From Alisma plantago-aquatica (lineage: Eukaryota; Streptophyta; Magnoliopsida; Alismatales; Alismataceae): a stretch of DNA of 64,000 nt. The stretch spans positions 1,339,855,415 through 1,339,919,414 of the forward strand of contig OY856409.1 in the NCBI GenBank assembly GCA_963693085.1, read 5' to 3'. A program made the position numbers and the translations under genes. The notes beneath the pieces are model-generated. The model made no database searches. It was given only the letters and a program-made list of their open reading frames with translations, and was not told where the DNA came from. Shown here piece by piece: positions 1 through 12,049 of this stretch (positions are counted from its first letter, which is position 1; the number at the start of each line of letters is the position of its first letter).

Positions 1-1029
1 TAGCGAATATAGCTTGGACTCCTCCTTACCTTGGTATGTAGACAACAACCCAAAAAGGTAGTTCAGAATCCTCATAGCCTTGGTATATATAAGGATGTCT
101 CACCACTACAAGATGGCCTCCTTCTAAATCTTATCTCCACTGGCACCAACAAAAACAACACAAGACAAAAATTAGAGGTAACTAACAAGCCTACTAGATC
201 TTCCAATTTTTCCAATATTTTGTAATGGAAATAGGATGGAAGAGTTTTCCAGGCATTGATATTGGATATTATTTTGTATTTTTCCATCTGCTGATTCTTT
301 GTTTGATGACTCATAAAAATTTAATTGTTAGTCTCATTTCCCATTATTTGCTTATGTCTAATTAATTCCTTATATATTTTATAAAAATGGTGGATAGTGT
401 CAACGGCCCCTTCCTTTGGTGTCCACAAGAACAACACAAGGAAAAAGTAGAATGTTGATTTTTATTTTCTTAATAGGTTTTTCAGTAGCTAAAGGAATGT
501 GAAATCTTTCCTTTCTTACACATGTATGTTATTTATAACACCCTAGTTGGATTCATCACTCATTTCATTATTTGTCTAACAACTCCTTCTACACTGATTC
601 CTAAAGTTTGAAATCCTTTTCTTTTTCTATTCATTGTTTATTTACATACCTTCTTAGATTATTCTTAACGTAAGTTCAATTTGCATCTTTGTTTTAAATG
701 TCATCCACACATATGAGTGTATTATTTTGAAAAAGTAAATGCATTACATTCACATGTTAAATCTATTGTACTAAAAAATAGTGGTTTTCTCCTAATTTTG
801 ATTTAAATTTATTTTCCTTGACGAGTTTCATTATCTACACCTCCACCTATACACCTATTTTTGCATCTTCTTTTCTTTTATTATCTAGAACTTATGTTTC
901 CTAACCATGTTGTAAAATATAATTCTTTTCAATTAGTCCCTCTTACACTCTCTCCTGGCCACAATGAAATTATCTCCTCACACTCTTTGTTTAGTCATTT
1001 TTATATTTAAAAACTTCTTATTCAATACA
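1..1029. other. AT-rich DNA without recognised feature
   Basis: No open frame longer than about 80 codons and no motif I recognise. The sequence is AT-rich with many poly-T and poly-A runs. It may be old transposon debris. Confidence 0.5.
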
Positions 1030-1262
1030 CAAAAGGCAATAAGTAAAAATATTTTACCAGCCTAACTTCTTTGTTATTCATCTTTCTTTGGATATTTCAT
1101 GTATCTTTTAAATAAAAATTAGCTATAATCAAATGTAGATTTCTCGATGACCGCACTCTCTCGTCTCCCTTATCACTCAAACCCATTAACTTATATTCAT
1201 ATTTTAATTCATTGATAAATAAATTAATCTATATTGTTATAAATATAGCAAGTTTATGGTAC
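1030..1262 (+). repeat. Diverged direct repeat, copy 1
   Basis: This stretch resembles 2477-2690 in the same orientation. Both open with GGCAATAAGTAAAA, share a central TTAGCTATAA block, a CACTCTCTC block, a TTATATTCAT/TTACATTCAT block, and end with ATAGCAAGTTTAT. Copy 1 carries small extra segments. The two copies flank the MITE at 1566-2389. They may be a local duplication or worn terminal repeats of an unrecognised element. Confidence 0.55.
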
Positions 1263-1565
1263 AAATTACAAACATGTCAATTTCATTTAAATAGAAAATA
1301 GCCAACTATATTAGGAAATCCCACCAATGATCTCCAATGGACTTTCTATCGAAAAATTTGAGAAAACGCAAAAAAGGCCAATTGGATCTTTTTTCAATTC
1401 TCTCTCTCTGTTCTCATTTTTGTCATCATTTTTGGTTTTTAGCAACAATGAACCAATATACATATTTATCTCTTTCTACCATTAAAATATCTCAGATTTC
1501 AAAAATGTCCAAGATTAATGTGAATTATTTGTGTTCAGTCCCTCTCTAAGAATCATGTCTACTAA

Positions 1566-2389
1566 GGCCTTGTTTGATTCATCGGATCGGAAAGGAATCA
1601 ATCCGACCATGGATCGGATTGTATAGGAATGATAAGGATAGGATAGCAAAAATGTTTTCTACGTTTGGATTCAATTGGGATCAGATTTCTTCCATTGTTC
1701 TAGTCAACCCCACCCTCCCCGCAAATTGATTTGTTAAAGTGGAGCGTTGTCTTCTTGCTTCCTAAGTAATCAGGTCAATGTCATTGCAAGCTGCACAATC
1801 ATTGAGCTGTAAGCATACATACCCAAATTAGAAAAAGGTGAAAGAAAAATCTAATTTGGAGTACATATACAAATAGGCAATAACAAATAGAGAATGGAAG
1901 GTTAAATACAAATACAAGATTTCCTATATACTAGAGAATACGGAATGGCCGACCGTGGTGATTTCGTGAAGAAATACATGATTTCTTGTGTGGCTTGTTG
2001 TAGGTTCCCTCGTTCGTAGCTGTCGGAGCCTACAACACTGATCGCGATCGGGAAACTCCGCTCTTCGGTCACGACAATGAATCCTAAAGAGATGGAAGGT
2101 AACCAGGAGAGCTGCTCTCTCATCTACAATGGCAGTAGCCCATTAACTGCTTGATGTTTGGGTGTTAGGTCTCATCGCCCAACACGGAGACATGGAAATG
2201 GGGCGTTCCTTGTGACGGATTATTGAAACCCAGAGGGGTCTGCGTCTTTTTTTAATCCAGTGGATTGCGGATGTGCATCCTGCCGCTAATGATATCCTAT
2301 CCTGAAAGTTGTTAACCAAACAACAGAAATCTTCTAGCCTGGGATATACATCCTATCCGTAGTGCACATCCTGCCACCCAAACGGGGCC
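1566..2389. mobile_element. PIF/Harbinger (Tourist)-like non-autonomous DNA transposon
   Basis: An 824-base element bounded by imperfect terminal inverted repeats. The left end begins GGCCTTGTTTG and the right end, read on the other strand, begins GGCCCCGTTTG. Both ends are flanked by the trinucleotide TAA (1563-1565 and 2390-2392), the 3-base target duplication of PIF/Harbinger and Tourist elements. The subterminal DNA is rich in GGAT and ATCC words (GGATCGGAT, GATAGGAT near the left; ATCCTATCC, ACATCCTGCC near the right), which extends the inverted symmetry. The only open frame is a 73-codon minus-strand one that matches nothing I know, so the element is probably non-autonomous and needs a transposase supplied elsewhere. 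Confidence 0.8.
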
Positions 2390-2476
2390 TAATAGAAACA
2401 TGGTTGTCCTATAAGAAGAGTATAGGGTCGGTCCTGTGGTATACTTTGTGACAAACATGTATGCGACAATCCTAAA

Positions 2477-2690
2477 AGGGCAATAAGTAAAATAATAGCC
2501 TCATTTCTCTCACATTCACCCTCTCTTTGTTTATCTCATATATCCATCATGTCAAAATTAGCTATAACTGACAATGGTCTTTTTTTTATGATGGCACTCT
2601 CTCATCCTCTATTATCATTCTCTCCCATTATCTTACATTCATATCTATACTCTATACTTCTATAAAAATAGCAAGTTTATTGTATTAGTT
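2477..2690 (+). repeat. Diverged direct repeat, copy 2
   Basis: Partner of 1030-1262 (see that entry). It starts shortly after the right end of the MITE and ends before the SINE at 2833. Confidence 0.55.
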
Positions 2691-2832
2691 AATAGTTTTA
2701 GATAATTCCAGTCTACCTACAGTGGGTCTTCACAAGTTTGTTTTTTTTTACCTAAAAGCTTCTTATTCCTTATTTGGGTGACTTTTTTTCTCCAAAACTT
2801 CTATGTAGGTCTATATCAAACTTTCATGCTTA

Positions 2833-3030
2833 GCCGGGGAGGAGTGGTTCAGGTGGTTCGGCACGGTATCCCCTCATGAAGGGACCCGGGTTCGATACCC
2901 AACGACCACCTCCAAAATGGTACCCGTCGTGCAGGCCGACCAATTGTGCGCTCAGGACCCGAGAGTTTTACGTTGTCTGGGGGGTCACAAAGTGACGCTT
3001 CTACAGGGGCGATTCTCTTGTTATAAAAAA
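2833..3030 (+). mobile_element. tRNA-derived SINE (Au-like)
   Basis: A 198-base retroposed element. The head contains an A-box-like GTGGTTCAGGTGG and a B-box GGGTTCGATACCC, the two internal RNA polymerase III promoter boxes of a tRNA-derived SINE. The tail ends in TTGTTATAAAAAA. The flanks are a 15-base target duplication with one mismatch: AAACTTTCATGCTTA at 2818-2832 and AAACTTTCATTCTTA at 3031-3045. A second copy of the same family lies at 22960-23117 on the other strand. The GC content is far above the surroundings. Such elements encode no protein and are moved by a LINE reverse transcriptase. Confidence 0.92.
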
Positions 3031-3045
3031 AAACTTTCATTCTTA

Positions 3046-5286
3046 AGTAAAAGACCTTTCCCACAAGGCTTTGTTAGATTCATTGTTTGACATATGATAT
3101 GATAGTATTTGTGGAGAATGACAACCACACCATTCATCAATGTTTTGAGTATTTTTGAATTCTTTTCTCAAGATCAAGAAATGGAAAATATAAAGCTGAC
3201 TACAAAACTATATTACAATCATATGCATCTATTACCATTTATACATTATTTTCAAATTTAACTTACTAGCTAATGAGAAGGGAAGTCTCTAACTTTATCA
3301 TATTGTTATCTCTTATCTCACCTCCATTTTAATTATTTAACTTTTTATTGAAATTTCAGATTATTCCTCTTACTTGTACTTGATGTTACGTACAATTTTA
3401 TGCAAAATAAATCTGATTATGTAGACAATTATTATTATAACTTTTTGAAAAAAAATGACAAGCTCAATTCTAATTAAGTATTTTCTTTCATAGGTTAGAA
3501 AACTTCAATATTTCACTCTGCACATTCTAATGAAAAACTACAATGAGATGAAGTCACCTACACATTTTTCATATAACTAATTGTATGGAAAAAATAATGA
3601 AACTTAAATAATTTTTCAACATTTCATAAAAATATCATTAATAATGAATAAATTACATTTAATATATTCATTTGTATTTTTATAAAATGTATTATAATTA
3701 AAATTTATCAATATTATTGTTCACGTGTCGTGGATATCTGTGTTCACTAGTAGCTTATATCCAAAGAAGAGATGAGCTCTCATCTTTATGTGGAAAGAAT
3801 AGGAGACAAACAAAAGGGTTTAAATATAAAATAATTATTTATAATTAGTTTATACCAGAAAGAGGGAGAAAATAGAGATAAAGGAAGGGTGTTCTCTTTA
3901 AATGCATAGACCCCATAAGAGAGAATAAGACGTAGAGAAAGTATTATAGATAATAGAAAGTCTATAGTTTAATATTAAGTGATGTAGTTTTTTTATCCCA
4001 AAAATAGAAGTGAGAGATAGAGTGTGTGTGTATTGATTAGGGATGGTGGTGATGCAAATATAAGAGACAAAATCTTAGTTGTACCATCATATATAATTAT
4101 GCACTATAACTTAGTCATGTGTATTGCATTTTTTAGACTAAAATCAATATCTATAGCACAAAAATATGATTTAAATATTGAAGGATCATCACTTTTATTA
4201 TTTTTGGTAGAAATTAATTATGGTCGTATATCTAATACCATAGTAAGTTCAACTAATAAGTTTGATCAATTTTTTAGCTATAGGTTGCAGGTTCAATATC
4301 TAGTTGGAGTACGTGAAGGAGTGGAGCTTTATAGAGATGTCAAAAAGACTCGCTTTGACGTGTTGTTAGGATAGAATTGGACATCTCCTCTTCCACATGA
4401 CACCCCATGATAATTATCATTTTTTTTATCTTGTATCATAATTATAGCTCGAACACATACTACATCTCACATACTTTTCGAGGAAGATTAATAAGGGAAA
4501 GGGGAGGTTTTTCCCCTCACGTTTATCCTTCTTTGTCTCTCCCTCACATTAAAAGCTAATAACAAATGATAGTCTTATATCATGTTTAGATAATTTTATC
4601 TCATGTGTCTTATCTAATTGGAGAGAGATGTGAGGGATACCTTTATTTTTTCTTCTTTCTTTGTTTGCAGATGCTAATGGCAATTAATAAAATTATGTTA
4701 TTATCATGATTATCCTAATATGTAAATTTATCTCATGTTTGATTAAAGGTAGCAATTTCATGAAAACAAGAGGGTTCCTTTTTTCTTCTCTCCTTTTTTA
4801 AAAGTTATTTTGTAGGTAAAGATGTTATATAAAAATTATGTGGATTTGGAGGAATGGTTTCTCTCTCAAAATATTTTCCAATTTCCCCCCTTTCCCTCTA
4901 TCAATCTATCATCTTTCTCATACAAGAGAGTCAAGGAGAGAGAATCCAAATGGTATCAGGGAGGAGAAATGAATTTTGTCATATTAAAGTCTGAGTGAAT
5001 AAGCAAGACATAATTATATATAAGAATCAAATTTTTACTATCTTTGATTAAAATTCATTTAACATTGATCCTGAAGAGGAAAATTTTACAGAAGAAAGAG
5101 CTAAGCATTTTTTATTATTTTTTTAACAAGACACCCCAATCATAGGTGAGAACTAATGCCAGATAAAATATTATGACAAAAGATAATTAATAATAAGTGA
5201 ACTCTACTAAGAGGGGGACAAGCGGCAAGCTTTATCTTTCTTGAATTGCTCTAATTCACCATGGGAGTGAGGGTTCTTACTTCTAA
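3046..5286. other. AT-rich DNA without recognised gene
   Basis: A 116-codon plus-strand open frame at 4024-4374 has no recognisable domain and lies in AT-rich DNA, so I do not call it a gene. The part at about 4855-4985 resembles 14178-14300. Nothing else stands out. Confidence 0.5.
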
Positions 5287-5375
5287 GTAGACCTGGACTA
5301 AACAATGAGGGTTCTGAGTAGACCTGGACTAAACAATGAGGGTTCTGACTAGACCAGGACTAAACAAGGAGTAGG
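5287..5375 (+). repeat. 31-base tandem repeat, about 2.8 copies
   Basis: The unit starts GTAGACCTGGACTAAACA and continues with ATGAGGGTTCTGA. Copies begin at 5287, 5318 and 5349. The first two are nearly identical; the third differs at a few positions and is cut short. Confidence 0.9.
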
Positions 5376-6899
5376 CTAGTACACAACTATCCATTTATCA
5401 TGTGTCCACACCAACTCTTTAATTTGTTGGTCTGAGTTTATCTGAGTTCTTGAGTTAGAATTTTGGTAAGGGCTAGAAATTTTAAGAATCAGACATTGAT
5501 TGTCTTCAATTTTTGTTTACAATGGTTTCTAGCATGTATACATGACATGAGGCTTTGTCTATACCACTTACGAGAGATTATGGTTATAATTATCAACTCA
5601 AGTTATTAAAATTTTGAACCTTGGGCCTCATGGCCATAACATAATCACCATTCTTATGTCACCAACTTATTTTCTTATTGAAATCTATATTGATCATCAT
5701 TATTTGGAATAAATAATATGAAGGATCAATTCACAAATCAATACAAACTTGTACGGAGTTGAACGACTATAACACCATGTGGCTACAAAATAATTGAAAC
5801 ATCACAAGTCCATTATAATGTGCATACTAAAATGGGCTTATGACGGTCTGAGAGATATATTAATACTTCCATCATTGAAAAGGTTTTCACTTTCTATTAG
5901 TCCATGTTCTGGGCATGAATGATGTCTAGACTAAAAAAGCTCTCCCGGATCATCTTAATTAGTCTATTTGCAACCTCATATGTTAATTTACATATAGTGG
6001 ATATTGGAAGCATCTAGACAAAACAATCGAAGAAAAATATATGCCACCATGTAATTTCAACTTATAACTGACAAAAAATAACACATAATATGCTAAATTT
6101 CAATATCTCATCATGTATATTTTAGATATTCTCTTTTCTCAGTGACAACCAAATTCACTAAGATTGTACATCACAAGTACTAGTCAATTTCTCTGGGACA
6201 ACTACACTTTACTCTTAGACTATTGTCTTAATTACGTAGCTCACACATGAAAAATTGGGATCATGTGCTCTCCAGTAACCTCCAGGTTATTTGGACATTT
6301 AGTTATGGAAACCGAGGAGACTTCATTATGACCATTTCATTCACCCAAAAGTAATTGGATCTCTAATTTTCCTGCTACAACACCTGTGCTTTTGCTTCTA
6401 GGTAATTACATTAGGACCTTCTCTCTTGCTTAGACGAACTAGTCCAAAGAAATGAATGATGGGGTACTTTGACAATCATCGTTGAAGTGCACAGACACTG
6501 CAATTGTGAGTCTAAAAAGATGAACATGGTGGCGTCTAATCCAATCTATTTAGGGAAATTCTTCCTACAACACCTCTTCTACTGCCATCTCCACCCCCAC
6601 TTTGGGAAATGGTGCAGATGCAACAATCTGCACTGTGTGGACAGACTGTGTTGTGTAAGTAGTGGAAGAGTCACTTGGTGTTGATGATTGCTACTATGCA
6701 CCGGATCTATTGGGACCAATACCTACAATCTGCTACATGTAGACCATGCAACCATATTAATCCATGCTTTAGCAGCAATTAGCAGGTTTGCTGACCAATC
6801 AAAGTAGCTATATGAAATTCAAAATTTATGCATGTTCATATTCTTGCACCGTTCAGCTATATAATCCACATTGTGCGCCATTTTTTATTTGAATTTTCA
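5376..6899. other. AT-rich DNA without recognised gene
   Basis: No long open frame or known motif is visible. The longest frame, 71 codons at 6469-6684, resembles nothing familiar. This stretch may contain the left end of the MULE described downstream, but I could not identify its terminal repeat. Confidence 0.45.
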
Positions 6900-7129
6900 A
6901 TATATTCCCTCCATTTCTGTATCCTATATATACTCAGTTGCCTCTCAAGCAAGGAGTCTTATTTGATTATTTATGTTTTGCTAATTGTTGCTTGAAGGAT
7001 AGCATTCGAGAGCAATATATTCCCTCCATTTCCATATCCTATATACACTCAGTTGTCTCTTGAGCAAGAAGTCTTATTTGATCATTTATGTTCTGCTAAT
7101 TGTTTCTTGAAGGATAGCATTCGAGAGTA
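6900..7129 (+). repeat. 115-base tandem duplication upstream of the MULE transposase
   Basis: Two adjacent copies, about 6900-7014 and 7015-7129, each opening ATATTCCCTCCATTTC and ending with the AGGATAGCATTCGAGAG block, with a small number of substitutions. A partial third echo (GCTTGAAGGTTAGCATTC) occurs near 7160 and another near 7437. They lie about 0.7 kb upstream of the transposase start and may be part of the element's terminal or promoter region. Confidence 0.85.
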
Positions 7130-7207
7130 ACATCATCCATCATTTGAAATTTTAATTAATGCTTGAAGGTTAGCATTCAAGGTTATCCATTAACTGTTTA
7201 AAGATTA

Positions 7208-7345
7208 GTATCCATTTACATTTTTTAGCAGCAACCATTCATGTAAACTAATAACACCATTTTTGTATTACATTTGGTATCCATTTATGTTTTTTAGTAG
7301 CAACCTTTCATGTAAACTAATAAAACCATTTTTATATTACATTTG
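7208..7345 (+). repeat. 69-base tandem duplication
   Basis: Copies at about 7208-7276 and 7277-7345, both opening GTATCCATTTA and containing CATGTAAACTAATAA followed by CCATTTTT. They directly follow the 115-base duplication and precede the transposase. Confidence 0.85.
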
Positions 7346-7854
7346 TACCAATTTACAGCTTAAACAATACCAATCCAGAAACCAATCAGTGATCGAATAA
7401 TATATCTTCATTCAGCAAGAGTTTCTGCTAATTGTTGATTGAAGGTTAGCCTTTGAGAGTAACATCATCAACCGTAGATTCTTACTGATCCTCTCATTTA
7501 TTTCCAGCATTTGCGAATTTACACAGTAAGAGAGGTAATCCAATCTACCGATTAAATGTTAGTAACCTTTCTAACTTATTGTAACCATAGCTTAATAATC
7601 TGCTCCATATCTGTTCCAACAATATTACTAAATGAAAATAACTTAGTCGATAAATGATTGGTTTATAAATTGGTACTGTTTTGTTGTGAATTGGTACAGA
7701 TGTGCATATAAATATGGTGTATAGAAATTCTTCATTAAAATTGGCAAATTGAGGCCATATACCTTATTTTAATTAGAACAATACCTATAAATTAGTAAAC
7801 CATACTTTTAATTGCAGAAACAATGTGTAATTGTGTACTCTTATAACGTTGCAG

Positions 7855-10652
7855 ATGCCAATAGATGACATCGATCTTAATGTATCACTTAATTGCAATT
7901 AGGAAGATATATTCGACTCCCCATTAACCCAGATGTATCCATTTCGTAAAATATCAATTTCTCTAAACTTATCATTCCAAGTATTGATGACCGAGTTGAA
8001 AAACCAAAAGTTGGCATGGTATTTGATTCCATTGAAGAAGCCATGTCATTTTATGTAGCGTATGCTAATGCTTGTGGTTTTGGAGTATCAACAACACATT
8101 CTACAAAAAAGCAGTGCACAAATTATATTGTGAGATTAACCCCGTCATGCCTAAAAGCTGGTAGACCTCCCAAAATTGCAAATACGACTATGTACCGTCG
8201 TCGTCCAACCGCTAAGACCAACTGTGTTGCCCATATTTGATTTTTCCACGACATATATCGATCGGTTTGTTATTACATCTTTTCAAGAACAACACAATCA
8301 TCCCCTTTTAGAACCAAGCGTTCTGAGATTGTCGCCTTCAAAAAGAAAGATCCCAAAAGACACTGCGAGGAGGATTGATCTAAATGATCATGCTGGTACA
8401 CTATTTGTATTATATTTACTTATTATATCATTAGACAATACCAATTTTTTATACTAACAATACTAATCGTTACAGGTATCAGTGATGCAAAACCTATGTC
8501 AAGTTTTGTTGTTGAGGCAGGAGGATATGACAATTTACCATTTACTGAGAGGGATGTCAAAAACTATGTTGTTATATCTAGATGTCTAAATCTTGGTAAA
8601 GGCGATGCAAAAGCTATTCAAGAATATTTTATTAATATGCAAACCAAAAATCCAATTTTTTCTATGCATGTTATGGACTTAAATGATGATGGTGTTCTTC
8701 GAAATGTATTTTGGGCCGATTCAAGATCCATACATGCTTACAAATATTTTGGTGATGTAATCACATTTGATACTACATACTTGACTAATCGTTATGAAAT
8801 TCCTTTTGCTCCATTTGTTGGTGTCAATCACCATTGTCAAAGCATTCTTCTCGATTGTGGTCTTCTATGTGAAGAAACCACTGGAAATTATATTTGACTT
8901 TTCTAGACATGGCTCAAATGTATGGGTAAGTCATCGCTAAAAATATTCAACATTGTTTACTAAATCTTTTAGTATTATGTTTAATACTATTTAGTACTAT
9001 TCAGTCTAGATTTCTTAAAACATGGCTCAAATGTATGCTAAGTCATCGCTACAAATATTCAAAACTATTTTATAGAACTTTTAGTACTATGTTTAACACT
9101 ATTTAATATTGTTATGTTTGGATTTTCTGATCATGGAGCAAATATTTGACACTGTTTAATTGAAATTTTAGTACTATACTTAATACTATTTAGTACTATT
9201 TATCATACCATACCAATGTTAACATATTGCTTATCCCGATTTAACAGGTGCCCCTCCTAATGGTATAATAACAGATCAGGCCCAACATATAATGAACGCA
9301 GTCAAAATTGTTTTTCCTAATACTTGTCATCGTCTTTGTTTGTGGCATATAATGAGGAAACTACCTGATAAGATTGGTAAGGATTTGTATACTTCTTTTA
9401 TGGTCAGGCGTGATGTATATAATAGTATTACAGTCGACAAGTTTGAATCTAATTGATTCAAAACTGTACAAAACTATAATGTGAAGGAGGATGGATGGCT
9501 CAATAGAATGTATCAACTAAGAGAAATGTGGGTTCCCACCTATGTTGATAAATATTTTTGGGTTGATATGACCACTACACAACGCAGTGAATCTATGAAT
9601 GCATTTTTTGATGGATATGTGAATTCTCATACATCATTGAAGCAATTTGTGTACTAATATGATCTTGTTGTGTGCTCTAAATATCAAAAAGAGAGACTGG
9701 ATGAGTACGAATCTATGCATAAAACAGCACCCGCAAGGACATCATATATGATAGAATTCCAGTTCAGAGATCTTTACACAATTTCCTTATTTAAGAAATT
9801 TCAGGATCAACTTTCTAGTATGATTTCATGTGACACTAAAGTCCTTTTTGATGATGGTGTCAATGCCAATTACAATGCTATAGAGCATTGCAACATCATT
9901 ATATCTCCGAATGAATCAAAAATCTTCGAAAGACATTTTACCGTCATGCATGAATATTCGTCCCAAAACATGAATTGTGCATGTAAATATATTGAATCTA
10001 GCGGCATCCTATGTCGTCACATGTTATGTGTTATGATTTGTATTTTGAAGTTTGAAAAAGGTCCAAATCAATACATACTTGATCGGTGGAGGAAAGACAT
10101 AACTCATTTTATGACGAATCAAAGCCAGGCCCAAAGCAAAATTCGCACAGTGCAAGATCTAGATCTGAAGATATTCTTCAATTTTGTCAGGGATTTTCCG
10201 ACTTTGCAAAATTATCTAACGAGAATTTTGAACAGATAAAACAGATTCTTACTGATGCTTATAAAAAGAAAAAATAACCTAATTTACATTCAAATGTAAG
10301 TGATTATATACTTGATATGTTACGTTATTGTTGTTATGTATTCTTACCAATTTTTATGTTTTTAACATTTGGACCAGTCTTCAAAACAATCTGTATGAGA
10401 TCCACTTGTATGCAAAAGAATCGGTCGCCCTTCATCAGTGCGAAAAAAATCTTTCAAGGAGGAACAATCAACGAAGAAGTTAAAGGAAAAAAAGAAGAAG
10501 TTAAAAACCCTTCAACCCATAGAGGAAGAACAACATGTAGATCAAGCTCATAATATAGAATCAGAGGCAAATCTTATGGGGGATATTCCATATATAGAAT
10601 CTACAAGTCATCAGAATCACATTGCAAACTCCATTCGTAATACGTCACAGTA
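7855..10652 (+). pseudogene. FAR1/MULE-type transposase, decayed
   Basis: A spliced transposase with several breaks. In order: an N-terminal acidic start (ATG at 7855, just after a TTGCAG acceptor); a FAR1 DNA-binding domain at about 7990-8310 (VGMVFDSIEEA, FYVAYANACGFG, then EQHNHPL with the zinc-cluster histidines); the MULE transposase core at 8476-9600 (EAGGYDNLPFTERD, DVITFDTTYLTN, GIITDQ, CHRLCLWHIM, RSESMNAFFDGY); and a SWIM zinc finger at about 9985-10020 (CACKYIESSGILCRHML). The C-terminal basic tail DPLVCKRIGRPSS follows at about 10400. Likely introns are 8396-8475, 8926-9247 and one near 10297-10375; the first joins in frame. Stops lie at 8895-8897, 8904-8906, 9454-9456 and 9655-9657. 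A frameshift lies near 10105, where the good frame moves to the one reading FYDESKPGPK. A further stop precedes DPLVC. Two stops fall where the family normally has Trp and one where it has Gln, consistent with G-to-A and C-to-T decay. Not functional as it stands. Confidence 0.9.
8926..9247 (+). repeat. Transposase intron built from diverged tandem repeats
   Basis: The intron starts GTAAGTCATCGC and ends TTTAACAG. Inside it, the last exon bases and the donor region recur: ACATGGCTCAAATGTATG occurs at the exon end (8907-8924) and again at about 9020, the second time followed by CTAAGTCATCGCTACAAA. A third, weaker echo begins near 9130. The intervening DNA repeats TTTAGTACTATGTTTAATACT-like blocks about every 100-115 bases. 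Confidence 0.8.
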
Positions 10653-11124
10653 GCTTAACAAGTCTCGAAATCCAAACAAGTCAAAGCGGTGGAATCACCC
10701 TCAAACTAAATGGTGGATTGATTTGTTTTCAATGTCCAAACCAAACAATATTTGATTGTATTACAATTCTGTTTATCAATGTCAATCGTACTAGTACACA
10801 AGGCCTAAGTATTTTCTTCTCGTATTTTATAAAACTGAAACACAAATAGAATAGTATTAATGGCATAATTGCATACAACCATATTTTAAACCCAACTATA
10901 CCATAACCCACATACAAGATTACCAAAAAAACTCAACTTTTACATTCATTGTAGATATTCCACATATGATAGAATAAGGCAACCATCCAACAATACCGAG
11001 TAAAGTAAACAACAATACCAATATTATTCAGAATGTTACCAAGTTCGAATCGCACTCATGTTGATAAATATTGATGTTGTGTAGACACTTCATACCAACC
11101 AATGTATGGACATTGTATGATGCA
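10653..11124. other. Spacer between the two convergent MULE genes
   Basis: AT-rich DNA after the transposase stop, with scattered ATACCAA-like words. No open frame that looks coding. Confidence 0.5.
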
Positions 11125-11630
11125 CGGAATATCAATACCGAATTACGTAGTAAACGATACCAAACTGATACAACAACAATACCAATTTGGAATAGTAGGC
11201 ATGCCAAAATACATAGTTTGGTAGTAGTATAATAGTATTAATCTCGATCACTATTGTATAATAGTATCCCCAAACAGTACTATCAAAGGATCCAAGAGAA
11301 CCCCTATTTCTGCTGACACTAATGAAAATAGAAAACAACCATACTAATTTTGTACTTAAACCGTACTAACTTCGAATCATATCAATACCAAAGCATTCAA
11401 ATATATAGCTCAGAATCACAACGCAAGTGTTACATTCACAGCCCAAAAGCATCAATACCAAATTATGTACACAACGCTACCAATCCGATACAACAACACT
11501 CCCATTTTGGGACATTAGGCATGCCAAAGCATACACAGTTTGGTAGCAGGAAAATAGTATTAATCTCATATCACAACAGAAAACAACCATACTAATTCTT
11601 TACTTTAACCGTACCAACTTAGATTCATAC
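11125..11630 (+). repeat. Interleaved direct repeats rich in ATACCAA
   Basis: About 11125-11265 matches 11445-11585 with a period of 320 bases; both hold AGGCATGCCAAA followed by AGTTTGGTAG. A second pair begins ACCATACTAATT at 11339 and about 11587. The word ATACCAA or a close variant recurs many times across 10.9-12.0 kb. Confidence 0.75.
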
Positions 11631-11676
11631 CAATACCAAAACATTCTTATATATTGGTCATTATAAGAAATCTTCA

Positions 11677-12010
11677 GCAAGAAAGCATTTCATTATAAAC
11701 ATTAAGTTAAACATTGTTATTACCTATACAGTAGACGACACTATCAAGTTTAGATCACATTAGTACCAAATGAGTTTGTCAGTAATACCAAACTATCTAC
11801 AACATTACTATAAAAAAATCACCTAGATGTCGCTTCTGAGTTGGCAAGAAAGCATTTCATTATAAACATTAAGTTAAACATTGTTAATAACTAAACAGTA
11901 GACGACACTACCAAGTTCAGATCACATTAGTACCAAACGAGTTTGTCAGTAATACCAAACTATCTACAACATTACTATCAAAAAGTCACCTAGATGTTGC
12001 TTCTGAGTTT
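11677..12010 (+). repeat. 167-base tandem duplication
   Basis: Copies 11677-11843 and 11844-12010. Each opens GCAAGAAAGCATTTCATTA and ends with the TTGCTTCTGAGTT or TCGCTTCTGAGTT block. I count only a few differences. The duplication lies just past the 3' end of the Ulp1 gene, between the two convergent genes. Confidence 0.9.
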
Positions 12011-12049
12011 GTTCACCTATAACATCAAAATGCATAGATGTCTAAAGTA

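Noticed and set aside
4024..4374. 116-codon plus-strand open frame as a host gene
   Set aside because: No domain, no splice context and AT-driven composition; part of it may be a worn SINE.
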